Shown here: positions 44,324-55,042 of the stretch, in pieces
Layout of the letters: every line of letters begins with the position of its first letter
How positions within the stretch are numbered: position 1 is the first letter of the stretch
NCBI GenBank assembly: GCA_026419775.2
Contig: JAOPGA020000625.1
Span: forward strand, 25,132-89,131
Reading direction: 5' to 3'
From: Acrasis kona
Taxonomy: Eukaryota > Heterolobosea > Eutetramitea > Acrasida > Acrasidae
DNA length: 64,000 nucleotides
Made by a program: the position numbers and the translations under genes
The notes under the pieces: model-generated
Told to the model about the DNA's origin: nothing
Seen by the model: only the letters and a program-made list of their open reading frames with translations
Database searches by the model: none

Positions 44324-44376
44324 TAAATCGCGTTTTGTTTCATTGAAAGTTTACAATCTCACATTCTTTTTTGATC

Positions 44377-45657
44377 ATGTCTGATGAACACACTGTGGTG
44401 ATTGATAATGGAACAGGTTATACAAAAATCGGTTTCGCGGGAGAGGAGGCCCCAAGACAAATCTATCGCACGGTGGTGGAGAGTGATGTTGAGGGAACTG
44501 CGCCCGTGTATCCAATGCAGTATGGTATAATAAATGATTGGGAAGCAATGGAGAAGGTATGGAATTTTGGCTTCAAGAAATATCTAGGATCATCATTCAA
44601 CCCCTCTGACCACCCAGTTTTAATTGCGGAGACGCCTTTAGCCCCAAAGCTACATAGAGAGAAAATTACACAAGCAATGTTCGAGGGCTTTGAAACACCT
44701 GGTTTATTTGTTGCAAACTCGTGCATTCTATCGCTCTATGCTGCGGGGCGCATAACAGGTGTTGTCTTGGATGTCGGACACGCAACTTCAAAGTTTGTCC
44801 CCATTCAAGAAGGTTTTTGTCTTACCCACGCTGTCGAAAAGAGCAACTGGGGAGGTCAAAATGTAACCTTGTTCCTTCGTAAATTGCTAGAACAAGCCCA
44901 AACTCAACCAATTAATTTGGACTTTGAAGTAATAAACAAGATTAAGGAAGACCTGTCATTCGTCGACGCAAATTATGCAAGAACAATAGAGACTCTACGA
45001 AAACAAAAAACAGCTGCTGTCGGTCAACAACAACAACAACAACAACAAGCAAATGGAACAAACGGAACAGAATCTTCAGAACAACCAGAGCAGCAAGCCA
45101 CTCCTACATCAAAAAAAAAGTCAACAGCATCTCAAAGCAACGCAGTGGAGTACTTTAAAAATTACACGCTCCCAGATGGAAATATTATTCAGATAGGCCA
45201 AGTAGAGCGGTTACAATGCAACGAAATACTTTTCCAGCCCCAATTGCTTCACACGTCATTCAAGGAAATCATGCCAAAAGAATTAAGACCAAGTTATCAC
45301 ACCGGAGGTTACCAAGATGAATTGGACGAACTTGGAATACAACAAATGGCTTTTGACTCCATCATGAAGTGCGAACTAGACATTAAGAAGGAATTAACCG
45401 CAAACATTATTCTATCAGGAGGTGCTGCCACACCTACAGGATTCCAAAAAAGAGTTCAATTAGAATTAGAGAATCTCTCACCTTCAGGTTTCAGCGTCAA
45501 TATTGCACCAGTCGGAAGCGCACCAAACAGCAAACAGGTTGCCACTTGGGCGGGAGGTGCCATCTTAGGACAATTAAGCAGTTTTAACACCATGTGGATC
45601 AAGAAGAGCGAGTACAATGAATTCGGACCTCAGATAGTAAACAGAAGAACTTATTAA
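44377..45657 (+). CDS. Divergent actin-related protein with altered phosphate-2 loop
   Basis: A single exon; the ATG at 44377 gives 426 residues. Actin fold throughout: phosphate-1 loop DNGTGYTKIGFAGE, PMQYGIINDWEAMEKVW, HPVLIAETPLAPK, FETPGLFVANSCILSLYAAG and adenosine motif LSGGAATPTGFQKR. The phosphate-2 loop DSGDG is DVGHA here. A polyQ/T/S insert of about 50 residues sits after LSFVDANYA, in subdomain 4 or near it. The C-terminus NRRTY replaces actin HRKCF. It is not a conventional actin, Arp1, Arp2 or Arp3 by these features; class unresolved. Its stop is two bases from the TPX2 stop. Confidence 0.85.
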   Translation: MSDEHTVVIDNGTGYTKIGFAGEEAPRQIYRTVVESDVEGTAPVYPMQYGIINDWEAMEKVWNFGFKKYLGSSFNPSDHPVLIAETPLAPKLHREKITQAMFEGFETPGLFVANSCILSLYAAGRITGVVLDVGHATSKFVPIQEGFCLTHAVEKSNWGGQNVTLFLRKLLEQAQTQPINLDFEVINKIKEDLSFVDANYARTIETLRKQKTAAVGQQQQQQQQANGTNGTESSEQPEQQATPTSKKKSTASQSNAVEYFKNYTLPDGNIIQIGQVERLQCNEILFQPQLLHTSFKEIMPKELRPSYHTGGYQDELDELGIQQMAFDSIMKCELDIKKELTANIILSGGAATPTGFQKRVQLELENLSPSGFSVNIAPVGSAPNSKQVATWAGGAILGQLSSFNTMWIKKSEYNEFGPQIVNRRTY

Positions 45658-45659
45658 AA

Positions 45660-47767
45660 TTACCTGAAACTTGTTAATTTATTTGCTCTTCTTGATGTAT
45701 TTAAATTGGGTGACTCTGGAACAGTCAATTGTTGTTTGTGCTGTCTAATCTTCTCTAAAAGTTTGCTCTGGACCTCATCACATGATTGTGAATAGAATGA
45801 AGGCATCGGATTTGCTTTGTGTCTTTCCTCAATCTTTCTTCGAAGTATGATTGTTTCAATCTCTTTTTCCTTTCTTTCCTCGTCCTCTTTTTCCTTCTTG
45901 ATTTGTTCCAAGTCTGCCATCTTCTTTTTGATCTTTTCGTCAAACTCCTGGCGCTCCCTTGCTCGTCTGTCGCTGCTGAGTTCAATGTTTGTAACGTTGG
46001 TTAGAGGTTTGGTGCTGCGAGTGGGTTTGAACGGCTTATCCGCAACAGGCATGGGCTTGGCTTTGAACTCCTTCTTTTCTGGTTTCACTTCTTCACGGAA
46101 AGATTTTTCACCACGAACGTCAGTCCGCAGATTGAAAGGTTTTGGTTGTGTGGGTGGTCTGTTCTCAACAACGCATGCACTAGGATAAGCGTCCTCAAGG
46201 CGAATGGGATTGGCTTTAAAATTCCTCTTCATGGCTAACTGCTTCTGTTCGTCAAGTAATTTCTTTTGTAATTCTTCTTCATACAGCTCTCCTCTGTGAT
46301 CTGTGGCCAAACTAAATGGAGCAGGTTGTGTGACTTGTACTGAGTGGTTGAGTACAAAAGTATGTTCCTTTGGTACAGGTCTTGCCTTGAAAGTATGTTG
46401 CGGTTTGGTCTCTTGTTGTCGTTGCTGTTGTTGTTGTTCGTAAATGAGACCACGTTGCTTCGTGCTTAATGCTGGACTCTTTGGTAGAGTGATTCGTTGT
46501 GCTTCTGCAGGTTGGACCACCATCTCACCAGTTAACACTCTCTTGTCAAGTGGTCTGGCCTTGAATTGCTTCTTGCGCTCCTGGTTCTCTTCATCGTCGC
46601 CTGCATCTCTTTTACGTTTTCTGGAACTTGTGTTGTTGGCCACCGAGCTGAAATTAAACTCCTCGGGAACAGTGCAGGTCTTCTTTTCGACGACTGGTAG
46701 TTTAATAATACTATTATTTACAACGTGTTTAGGAACTGGTCGCGCCTTGAACTTGGGCAACTGTTGCATCTCCAAAGCGAGTTGATCTTGAGCACTTAAC
46801 ACCGTAGTTGGCCTGTGTCTCTCTATGGTTCTCAACTTGAATGGATGTGGTACTGTTTTTTCAAGAGGCTTCTGGCTCTCCTGCTGATGCTCTATTTGCT
46901 CATTGAACAGTTTGATTCGCTCTTCAGTGCTCTTGTACGGAGATATTTTTGAATCTTGTTCATGCTCCTGCTCTTTTGCACGACTGTTCGTACGAAGAAC
47001 GAATGGAACAGGTTTTGTTATCGATGGTTTCCAAGGTTGTTTTTCTGTTTCATTTACAGTTTTTTCTATTGCAGGTTGTTCTTGACTTCGTGCTCTCATG
47101 CTGGTTTTGAAGTTGAACTCTACTGGTTTTGTTAGTGTGAGCCTTCTGAGAGAATAATGATATCTCCCAAGATGTGTATGTCCGTGTTTACGTGCGTTCA
47201 AAATCCTCTTTCGTGCGCTGTGTGGTACGGTTTCGTTTTTTGTTCTTGATCTTTTGTCACATAATAAGTGTGGGCTAATGGGAACTGTCAATTTAGGGAT
47301 CAAGTTCTTTCTGACTTTCTCTGCTAGTCTTCTAGGTGTTAAATGCAAATTCTTTTGCCTCTCGCTGCACACAGTTGGTTTTGCTTGTTCAACAACTTTT
47401 GTTGGCTGGTCATCGTCAGAGACATACTCATCGGCATAACTAAGATTGAACAGTTTATGAGGAGTGCGTTTTGTTACACTTTTGGGTGTGAGGTTGTGTT
47501 TTAAATTTACATTGTTTGTTGGAGTTCCTGGCATTTTGGTGACAGTGTTTTGGATACTCTCCAGAACAGAGTCGAGTTGACAAAAACCTTCAGCGTCTTT
47601 CTTATCTAAGTGAGTTAGTGGCATAAGATTCAAACTAACATACCAAAATATCTACTACGATTACAGATTGATCTATCTAAATTATTAAAGTCGCAAAACT
47701 GAGGAGCATCAAACTCCCAATCACCCTCGACCATAAAAGAGTTATTGGATGCAGGTGTTGGCTCCAT
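45660..47767 (-). CDS. TPX2: TPX2-like spindle/microtubule protein
   Basis: Exons 47767-47644 and 47605-45660 over a 38-nt intron give 689 residues. The N-terminal exon holds VEGDWEFDAPQFCDF, similar to the WEFxAPxxxDF start of TPX2 in plants and animals. The body is low in order with many repeats of the TPX2 type: KPxxFxLRTxxR and FKARPxP occur at least six times (for example FKARPVPK, FKAKPMPV, FNLRTDVRGE). The C-terminus has the TPX2 Pfam-like coiled region (DRRARERQEFDEKIKKKMAD, then ERHKANPMP). TPX2 nucleates spindle microtubules and activates Aurora A. An in-frame ATG at 47842 would add 25 residues; the MEPTP start is preferred. Confidence 0.88.
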
Positions 47768-47842
47768 TATTAAAAATATGGCCGTTATTTCTTTTTCGCG
47801 GTTAATAATGCCAACCAGAATCTTACAATAACTCAACAACAT

Positions 47843-48165
47843 GATTTAACAGCTTGAATAAATTGATTTTTCATATGAAAAACTAGTTTATCATACTGCA
47901 TTTTAACGATAATACAAGAATCACGCTTTAAAAGGCTGATATTAGATATCTACTGTAATATCAACTTATACGAATTCGCGCATTCTCTGTCACTTCTAAC
48001 AACCACAGGTGGTCTCTTTTCAACTGAAGATTATCCTATTACATAAAGTGTTATTGTCGGCTTTGCACCATATATGAACATTGTTATAACGATGAAAGTT
48101 CTGGGTATATTTTCCATATTTTAGAATTGTAACGGTTTAACGGGCCAACTGCAAACAACAATAAA
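47843..48165. promoter_or_regulatory. Divergent 323-bp intergenic region
   Basis: The region separates TPX2 (minus) from IDH3 (plus). It is AT-rich, with no ORF and no clear repeat or RNA. Confidence 0.35.
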
Positions 48166-49263
48166 ATGTTCTCCAAGGGTCTATTCAAAACTACAAGGGC
48201 TGTGACCAACTTTAACAAGGTAAACAATATTCAACATCTTGCTCGTTTCTATGCCTCAGACAACGCCCGCGTCACAGCAACGTTGTTCCCAGGACACGGT
48301 ATTGGACCTGAAATTTCCGACGCTGTAGTGAAAATCTTCGATGCAGCAGGAGCCAACATTGACTGGGATACCCACCACATTGGTGAGCCACAACCTGGAG
48401 GAGATTTGATTAGCAAAGACGCCCTACAAAGCGTGTTAAAGAACAAGATTGGTCTTAAGGGACCCATGATGACACCAATTGGAAAGGGATACCGTTCTTT
48501 GAACATTACTCTTCGTCAAGCTTTGTCACTTTACTCCAACGTACGTCCCGCAGTATCCATCCCCGCCATTAAGACTGGATTCGACAACGTTAACGTCGTT
48601 GTGATTCGTGAGAACACTGAGGGAGAGTACTCCGGTCTAGAGCACGAGGTTGTTCCTGGTGTTGTTGAGTCCTTGAAGATTATCACCCAAAAGAGTTCCA
48701 TGCGTATTGCTGAGTATGCTTTCAAGTATGCCACCGACAACAAACGCAAGCGCGTAACCGCAGTCCACAAAGCCAACATCATGAAGATGAGCGACGGTTT
48801 GTTCTTGGAGTGCTGCCGTGCAGTTGCTAAGAAGTACCCAAACATTAAGTTCGATGAAATCATCGTTGATGCCTGCTGCATGAAGTTGGTCAGAAACCCA
48901 GGAGACTTTGATGTCTTGGTCACACCCAACTTGTATGGTGACATTGTATCCGATCTTTGCGCTGGTCTAATTGGTGGTCTAGGATTGACTCCATCAGGAA
49001 ACTATGGTGAGCAAGCAAGCGTCTTCGAGGCAGTTCACGGTACCGCACCCGATATTGAGGGACAAGATCTAGCAAACCCCACTGCTTTGTTGTTCAGTGG
49101 TTTGATGATGTTAAGACACATTGGAAAGTACGACGTTGCAGATAACATTCAAAATAGCGTCATGAAGGTATTGAAGGAGGGTAAAGTATTAACAAAGGAT
49201 TTGGGAGGAAACAGCAAATGCTCAGAATTTACAAACGCAATTATTAGCAACTTGAACAAGTAA
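48166..49263 (+). CDS. IDH3A: Mitochondrial NAD-dependent isocitrate dehydrogenase, IDH3-alpha-like
   Basis: A single exon of 365 residues. It has a basic presequence ([16 protein letters not shown]). Substrate and catalytic blocks are intact: [45 protein letters not shown] (catalytic Lys), [20 protein letters not shown] (metal Asp), [10 protein letters not shown] and [16 protein letters not shown] (nucleotide side). It oxidises isocitrate to 2-oxoglutarate in the TCA cycle. It aligns best with the catalytic alpha subunit of animals. One oddity: the near-invariant PGDGIGPE reads PGHGIGPE. Codons are strongly optimised (AAG, AAC, GGA, GTT), suggesting high expression. Confidence 0.95.
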   Translation: MFSKGLFKTTRAVTNFNKVNNIQHLARFYASDNARVTATLFPGHGIGPEISDAVVKIFDAAGANIDWDTHHIGEPQPGGDLISKDALQSVLKNKIGLKGPMMTPIGKGYRSLNITLRQALSLYSNVRPAVSIPAIKTGFDNVNVVVIRENTEGEYSGLEHEVVPGVVESLKIITQKSSMRIAEYAFKYATDNKRKRVTAVHKANIMKMSDGLFLECCRAVAKKYPNIKFDEIIVDACCMKLVRNPGDFDVLVTPNLYGDIVSDLCAGLIGGLGLTPSGNYGEQASVFEAVHGTAPDIEGQDLANPTALLFSGLMMLRHIGKYDVADNIQNSVMKVLKEGKVLTKDLGGNSKCSEFTNAIISNLNK

Positions 49264-49432
49264 AATTTTGTTTTTTAAATTTGTTGGCTTGATGTTTGCA
49301 GTCTTGTTTTTCTTATCCGCAGGATACTGCAGCAAAAGAAAACCTTTTGACAAGTGATTCAAATGATTGAATATTTATTGTACAAGATCATTAATGTAAA
49401 AGAATTTATTACAATCAACCATTTAGATCAAG

Positions 49433-50321
49433 TCAACACAATACACAAGTCTTTTGTTTGGTATGTGATACCTCGGTGTGATCGAGGCGTTCACCTCTAC
49501 TCAACTTTTTAAAAACTTTGTAACTTGGAGGTTTGCAACCAACTGCGAAATAGAATGGAACCTGCACATTAATGTTATACAGTGAACTTGTAGTTACAAA
49601 AGGAACATCAAACCGTGCCGCAAGTTTCTCTCCCTCACTGTAACTAACAGCTTTTAAAATTGAAGTATCACGTTCGTCCCTTTTGCATTCAACGAGGACC
49701 GCTTGTTTGCTTATACCTATTCTTTTGTATTCCTCCAAAAAGCATGAAATTTCGTTAAATGTTGTTCTGTCACTACAACCGTAGCAAAAGATTATACCAT
49801 CTGATCTACGCATCGCTTCTATTCTACGTATGCGGTCGCTATAAAGTCCTGATTCGGCCATGTCTACTAATTGTTACTCCTCATTAGAATAATAAAGTAT
49901 TACCGAGGACGTCAAGACGAACTTTGTTTCCATAAACGTTAAGATTGAATTTAAAATAATCTTCAACATAAGGATCATACTCTAAAAAGCCTCCGTGTGC
50001 TGCCCTTATGACTAATGAGGATTTTCCAGAGCCATTAATCCCAACTAGACATATCTCATAACCCTCACGTAACTTGGATGTTATGGATTGATAGTATAGT
50101 TGTAGTTCGGAGAGACAGAACTTGAAATTACTTGTCACTAAAGAGGAGCCACTTGTATGTTTGAAAGTATTTTTCCAAAACAAAGACCATATTTTGTCGC
50201 TGGAAAATATTGTTTTATATTGCGTACATACCCGCTCTAACGTAGAAATCTGCGACATAGAAATACCCATGAATGATATAACAATCCCAATAATGTCCTC
50301 ATCAAACAATATACTTTCCAT
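49433..50321 (-). CDS. F-box/degenerate Ras-like domain fusion with CAAX end
   Basis: Exons 50321-49904 and 49863-49433 (40-nt intron) give 282 residues. Residues 1-55 are F-box-like (two helices, ending KIWSLFWKNTF). From about 88 a Ras-type G domain starts: P-loop GINGSGKSS (94-102), then YDPYVED aligned with Ras YDPTIED, so switch-I Thr is Tyr. The G3 DTAGQ reads DMAES (140-144), so the Gly and Gln are lost. The NKxD site is ECKRDE. The SAK-like position is TTSS. The last four residues are CVLC, a prenylation-type box. The domain probably binds nucleotide poorly or without hydrolysis. F-box proteins recruit SCF ubiquitin ligase substrates; here the G domain could be the adaptor. Function inferred. 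Confidence 0.8.
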
Positions 50322-50453
50322 TGTTTAAAATTGTACGAACAATCAAGAACATGGAACATTATGTTGTTTCTTACAATAACAAGAAGTTCTTCTTATGTTC
50401 CAATGGTATGGTGGCCACGTAACAAAAAGAAGTTTGTGGAGCAAGAAATACAC

Positions 50454-50786
50454 TTAAAATACATAATTTCCTCCAAGATCGTCAACCACGCCTCTTTTTA
50501 TCGCTTTTGACAAAATAGAATCTTCCCAAGGTGGAGTATTATTGAGCCTGAGTCTATATACTCCTTCAATTCTGTCCTGACTTCTTCAAGTTCCTTCTCA
50601 CACAGATGATGGCAAATACATATTGCCAACCATCATCGTACTTGGTCTTCATTATCTTGATGGGTTTGAGTATAAGTGACAGCCAATAAAATCTAATTGC
50701 CAGGTACTCTTCTTTCCTTCTTCTGATGGTGGTAGGCGTGATTGTATCTCGTCTTTCAGTTTTTTGTATATATTGTGATGAGACAT
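50454..50786 (-). CDS. Small spliced gene, structure unresolved
   Basis: The ATG at 50786 opens a frame MSHHNIYKKLKDEIQSRLPP ... KKSTWQLDFIGCHLYSN with clear coding character, closed by a TAA. A second, downstream segment in another frame reads RIEGVYRLRLNNTPPWEDSI then KAIKRGVVDDLGGNYVF and ends at a TAA (50454-50456). A 43-nt candidate intron (GTATTTGCC...GTCAG) joins the latter to a short middle piece (KYDDGWQY). The first join cannot be placed with a good donor. One small protein of about 90-100 residues is likely; no family recognised. Confidence 0.4.
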
Positions 50787-50873
50787 AGTAATCAATCCTC
50801 AACAAAGCGCGAACTATACTCTATAAGGCGGATATTATCATTTAAATGGTCTTAGTTTCGATTATTCAAATCA

Positions 50874-51026
50874 TTAATTGTCTTGTGTCTGACTCATCAG
50901 TATTGAAGCCTCAAGCTTTAGTGTAAGTTCTTCGTTTGTTCCTGATGTATATGAGGTTCCGTTCACAAAATTTCTAATTTTTCTGTTAAGAATTGCAAGT
51001 TTTCTTCGGAGGGAATTATTCAAAAG
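50874..51026 (-). other. Coding-like fragment, possible C-terminal exon
   Basis: A minus-strand frame, open between a TGA at 51027-51029 and the TAA at 50874-50876, reads LRRKLAILNRKIRNFVNGTS, then YTSGTNEELTLKLEASILMS with a charged helical character. It has no ATG and no identified upstream exon, and it faces the start of a plus-strand gene. It may be the last exon of an unrecognised gene or an orphan fragment. Confidence 0.3.
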
Positions 51027-51111
51027 TCAATGGTTGGTACAAACTATACAAACCATAGTTTTTATTGTAAGAGACTGGTTGACTATTATAATAATAAATC
51101 ATAAACAAATT

Positions 51112-52878
51112 ATGCTCAGGAAGATCAAGTTGGCCAGAAGATTCGTCCATACAAGAAACGTGATAAGATATCAGCACAATCCATATCCAGGAAACCAACA
51201 AGGATATCCACAACCATACAACAACGATCCAAATCAACCCGTAAACACACAAGTACATCCAAACATCCCATCTCAATACAATAATGATCCGAACCAATAC
51301 CCAAATCAACTAAACAATCCATACAATTATCCATACAGCAACAACATAAACCAACCCGTACATCCACAAATGTATCCATATAACAACGATTTGAATAGGC
51401 CTATGTATCCTCAAGTACCTCCAAGCAACATCCCGCCTCAATACAATGTTGATCCAAACCAATTCGACTACCCACAAACGTATTCAAATCAACCTCAATA
51501 CCCAAACCAACAAGGATATTCACAACCATACAACAACGATCCAAATCAACCCGTAAGCACACAAGTACATCCAAACATCCCATCTCATTACAATAACGAT
51601 CCGAACCAATTCGCATACCCAAACCAAAATTTGCAAAACCAACCTCCTTACATTCCATACCAACAGTCACTTAATGCAGGTTCGAATGGCAACCCACCTC
51701 AACAAGCACAACCTGAAGTCAAAGATAAGAAGAGATTCCCTTGGCTTCCTGCAATGGGATTAACATTTTTATTAAGTGTCGCTTATTTGTTTGATAACGT
51801 TCAAGGTAAATTTCTATTCAAGCAGAACGATTAACACATTTAGGGAAAATAAAAAGACAATTAATCGAAGCGTCAAAGACCGATACCTATATAAAGGATG
51901 AAAAACATGTGTATAGCGAATCTGAACTTGAGATGGTCCGTAACTACCTTGATATATTTCTTATGCTCAAGAGTGATGCCAATTTCAGCTTGTTCAAGAG
52001 TGATGATTTCAACAATAGATTACACAATGCGCTACAACAGCTCGCCGACAACGCATTCAAAAGACCTGATCCATTGGCTTCAGACTTTTTGGTATTAGTA
52101 AGAATGTTAGGTTATGAGTGCAAGTACTACAAAGATAAATCAAGATGTGATCTCCACAGAAAGTTGTTAGATAGACTACACCCTTTGAATTTATTGTATC
52201 GTGGTTGCTTACTCGAAATTCACGGGGATCGTAAGTAATCTTACATTATCACAATCTAACCACTTATTAGCTGACATTCATGATGTGCTGGTGAAGGATG
52301 ATGAGTATTGGAATAAACTTCAACGATTTGATGATGGAACGGTTTTGAGCTTTGTCTTAAAAACCATGCATACTGAAGATTTATATAGAAGCACTCAACT
52401 CAAAGAAAAACTTTATGATGCACAACCAGCGGTGATGCAACTTGTTAAAAGAACCAATTCTCAAATCTTCGAGCAATTCGAAAAAAGATCAAATCAACGA
52501 AACGATAATTTTTCTTTGGTAATACAACAACCGGGCATGATACTTCATTTTGTTGGTGGATGTCTGTGTGCGCTCTTGATTAGCAGATGGAACAAAACAA
52601 GCATGATAAGAAATTTGCTTTATCATGGAGTTGGCACCGCTCTTGCTTTTTCATTTATTGATCATGATAACTACAAGAGGTTCCGTAGCACAAAATTCGA
52701 GAGCCCTTTAAATGCGATGGATGTCGTAGTTCTATTCTTTCTCTTCCCTAAAAACCCAATTACACTTACTTTGTGGTTTACTCTTTTATTTAATGGCACA
52801 GAGCTAAGAGCAGAAATGTTGCAAAGATTCTCTAAACGGGTGTTGGGAATACTGTTTGAAGACAAAAATAAAAAATAA
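51112..52878 (+). CDS. Repeat-rich mitochondrial-type membrane protein, 562 aa
   Basis: Three exons (51112-51805, 51844-52230, 52271-52878) with introns of 38 and 40 nt. The start is at the ATG of MLRKIKLARRFVHTRNVIRY, a basic amphipathic segment like a mitochondrial presequence. Residues 25-200 are a Tyr/Asn/Pro/Gln-rich tandem-repeat region (units such as PYNNDPNQPV and NIPSQYNNDPNQ). A transmembrane segment follows (WLPAMGLTFLLSVAYLF), then a soluble helical domain (about 230-360), a second hydrophobic pair (ILHFVGGCLCALLI; MDVVVLFFLFP) and a short tail. I recognise no family. The domain order of presequence, linker and membrane anchor suggests an inner-membrane protein; this is inferred. 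Confidence 0.75.
51193..51610 (+). repeat. Pair of 106-bp direct repeats inside the repeat-rich gene
   Basis: Segment 51193-51298 recurs at 51505-51610 with 102 of 106 identical bases. The offset is 312 bp (104 codons), so both copies are in frame and encode the same peptide unit with three changes. Shorter, more diverged units lie between. This indicates recent in-frame duplication in a Y/N/P/Q-rich region. Confidence 0.85.
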
Positions 52879-53087
52879 ACTTTATTCTAGACATTTTCTT
52901 TTTTGAACTCCCACAGGATATGCCATGTATGTGGCAGATCATACACTTGTCAAGATGAATGTACATGATTTTTTCGCTCTAGATACAGTTTTTGGACGGT
53001 TTATTTTGATGCTTGTTATTTTATGACTTTTTTGTATAATTAAACCCTGTAGACGCATTCTGTGAAAGTTGAGTAGAGACAATTTGA

Positions 53088-54997
53088 ATGGTGTACACAG
53101 AGGTTGAGCTATTTGGGGATTGTTCTAGGATAGCCCAACGGTTCTCGAAACTCAGTGTACCCTTGATTTCAGAAGTATGGGAGGGTATATGTAGGTACAT
53201 TGAACACCAGCTTATGAACGGCAAGGCTTGTAGCCTTGTTGGGTTTGGAAAATTCTCATTCAATATCAAAAAGATGGATAATGGAACAAAAGGTGTCATA
53301 GAGAATAGACTCCCTGTGTTTGACATGAGCGAGGCATTTATTCGTTCTTACTGCTTACGAAGGCTCAAACCATTCGTTTCAAACGAGGTAAGCAGCCCAC
53401 AAAGTAAAAATTGTAACCTTTGAAGGTACCAGTGGTTGAGGTAAACTATTTTCTAGTGGCCCAGAGGTCTTCAACAAGAAAAGAAGTGGTCACAACAGTA
53501 TTAAAGTTATTGTATAATAGAATGGGAGAAATCATGGCCTCTGGTAAACAGGTCTGTATAACGCTTAGAAATGTTGGAAAATTGTGTTCTGATAGAAAAC
53601 AAGTAGAATTCACTTTTGCACAAAAACTTTCTGAGCCAACCGAGCACAGATACTTTGAAGTCGTGAGCAATGGACCAAAAAAACAATCAACAAAGGAGAA
53701 GGTAGAAAATAATGGCGACACCATAGAAGACTCTTCCAATAGGACACTAACGCAAGATGACTACGAAGTTGTTGGTAGAATAAAAAGCCCACCATTAGAT
53801 CCAGTAGAAAGAGTACAATCTCCTCAAAACGATGAAAATAAAAAGCATCATAAAAAATCAAGAAAATACAAAAGCAAAGAAAATTACTCTCCGGAAAATG
53901 TATATTTGGATTTGGATTTAATCGAAGACATTGACTCCTTACTGCCCACTGAAAACTTTAACTCCAGTAATAGAATAGAACGTAGAATAAAAACTGCAAA
54001 GTTGAGGGAACTTACTCCTCCGGTAGATATGGAAGATTCACCAAGAGCGAGGCGCATGCAAAGACAAGTATACGAACAAATGACTTTTAATAATTTGCCC
54101 TCGACTCCATCGTCCGTCTCATCCATTGCAGAAAATGCCGCCAAAGCCAGTTCTGTTCTATTGGCCAAACCACTCTCTGGTTCACCCAATCTAAAGTCAC
54201 GGGCTACTTCGAATATGAGCGCAGTGTTGGAGGATGCTTACATCAGACACGAAGTGAAATTGAGGGCAGATCAAATGGAGAGGGAAAATGAGAAAACAGT
54301 ACTGGCGGAGCAGAAATTAAAGGACATCATGTTTGAACGAAAACAAAAACAATCAAAATTGGAGTCAGAGACCAAATACAGAGAATCACTAAGGCAACAA
54401 ATTGAACAAAAGAGATTAAAGAGAGAAATCGATGAAAAGAACGAACAGGCAGCGACCAGAACTAGCATGTTCAAAACTAGTTACATAGATATGCACTCTG
54501 ACGTGTCGGATGCATCTTCCGAAGTCGCACCGTCGTCTGCATCAGGTAGCGATAGCTACGAAATGTTCCCTCCAATTACAGACAGTAACAGGGAAAGATT
54601 AATGGAAGAAAAGAGAAAGAAAATCGAAATGAGGTCATATCTTGATAAACAAATACAAGAAAAAAACGACCAACAGTTTTTAATGAGACAAATCGAATTG
54701 CATGAAGAATTAAAAATGATTGATCGAGTCAAGGAAGATTTTGAACAGGAAAAGACATATCTTTTGGATAAAAAGAAGGCCATGAGCGATGAAATGAGAT
54801 CTGCGTGGTTGAATCAATTATATCTAAAGAAGGAAAACACTCTATCGCCTACGAATCGTAAAAACACAAGTCTTTCTAACAATTCTTCTCCTCGTTCGTC
54901 TATTTCAATTAATAGACGAACAGAAGCCTTTTCTCCGTCGCCGACATCATCATCGATTACTTCGAATAAGCAATTATGGAAGAGTGCAAACTGGTGA
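53088..54997 (+). CDS. CCDC81: CCDC81-like protein with paired HU-type domains
   Basis: Exons 53088-53387 and 53426-54997 (38-nt intron) give 623 residues. Two N-terminal HU-like domains match CCDC81: VGFGKFSFNIKKM with RLPVFDMSEAFI (HU 1), then VPVVEVNYFLVAQR ... ITLRNVGKLCSDRKQVEFTF (HU 2). A disordered Lys/Ser-rich stretch follows, then long coiled coil rich in E, K, R and Q (for example RQQIEQKRLKREIDEKNEQA) to the end. In animals CCDC81 is a centrosomal/ciliary protein. The HU fold is related to bacterial DNA-binding HU but is not known to bind DNA here. Confidence 0.85.
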
Positions 54998-55042
54998 GTA
55001 ATAATCTAAACGCGAATTAAAATTTTTGTATTCAAATCATTT

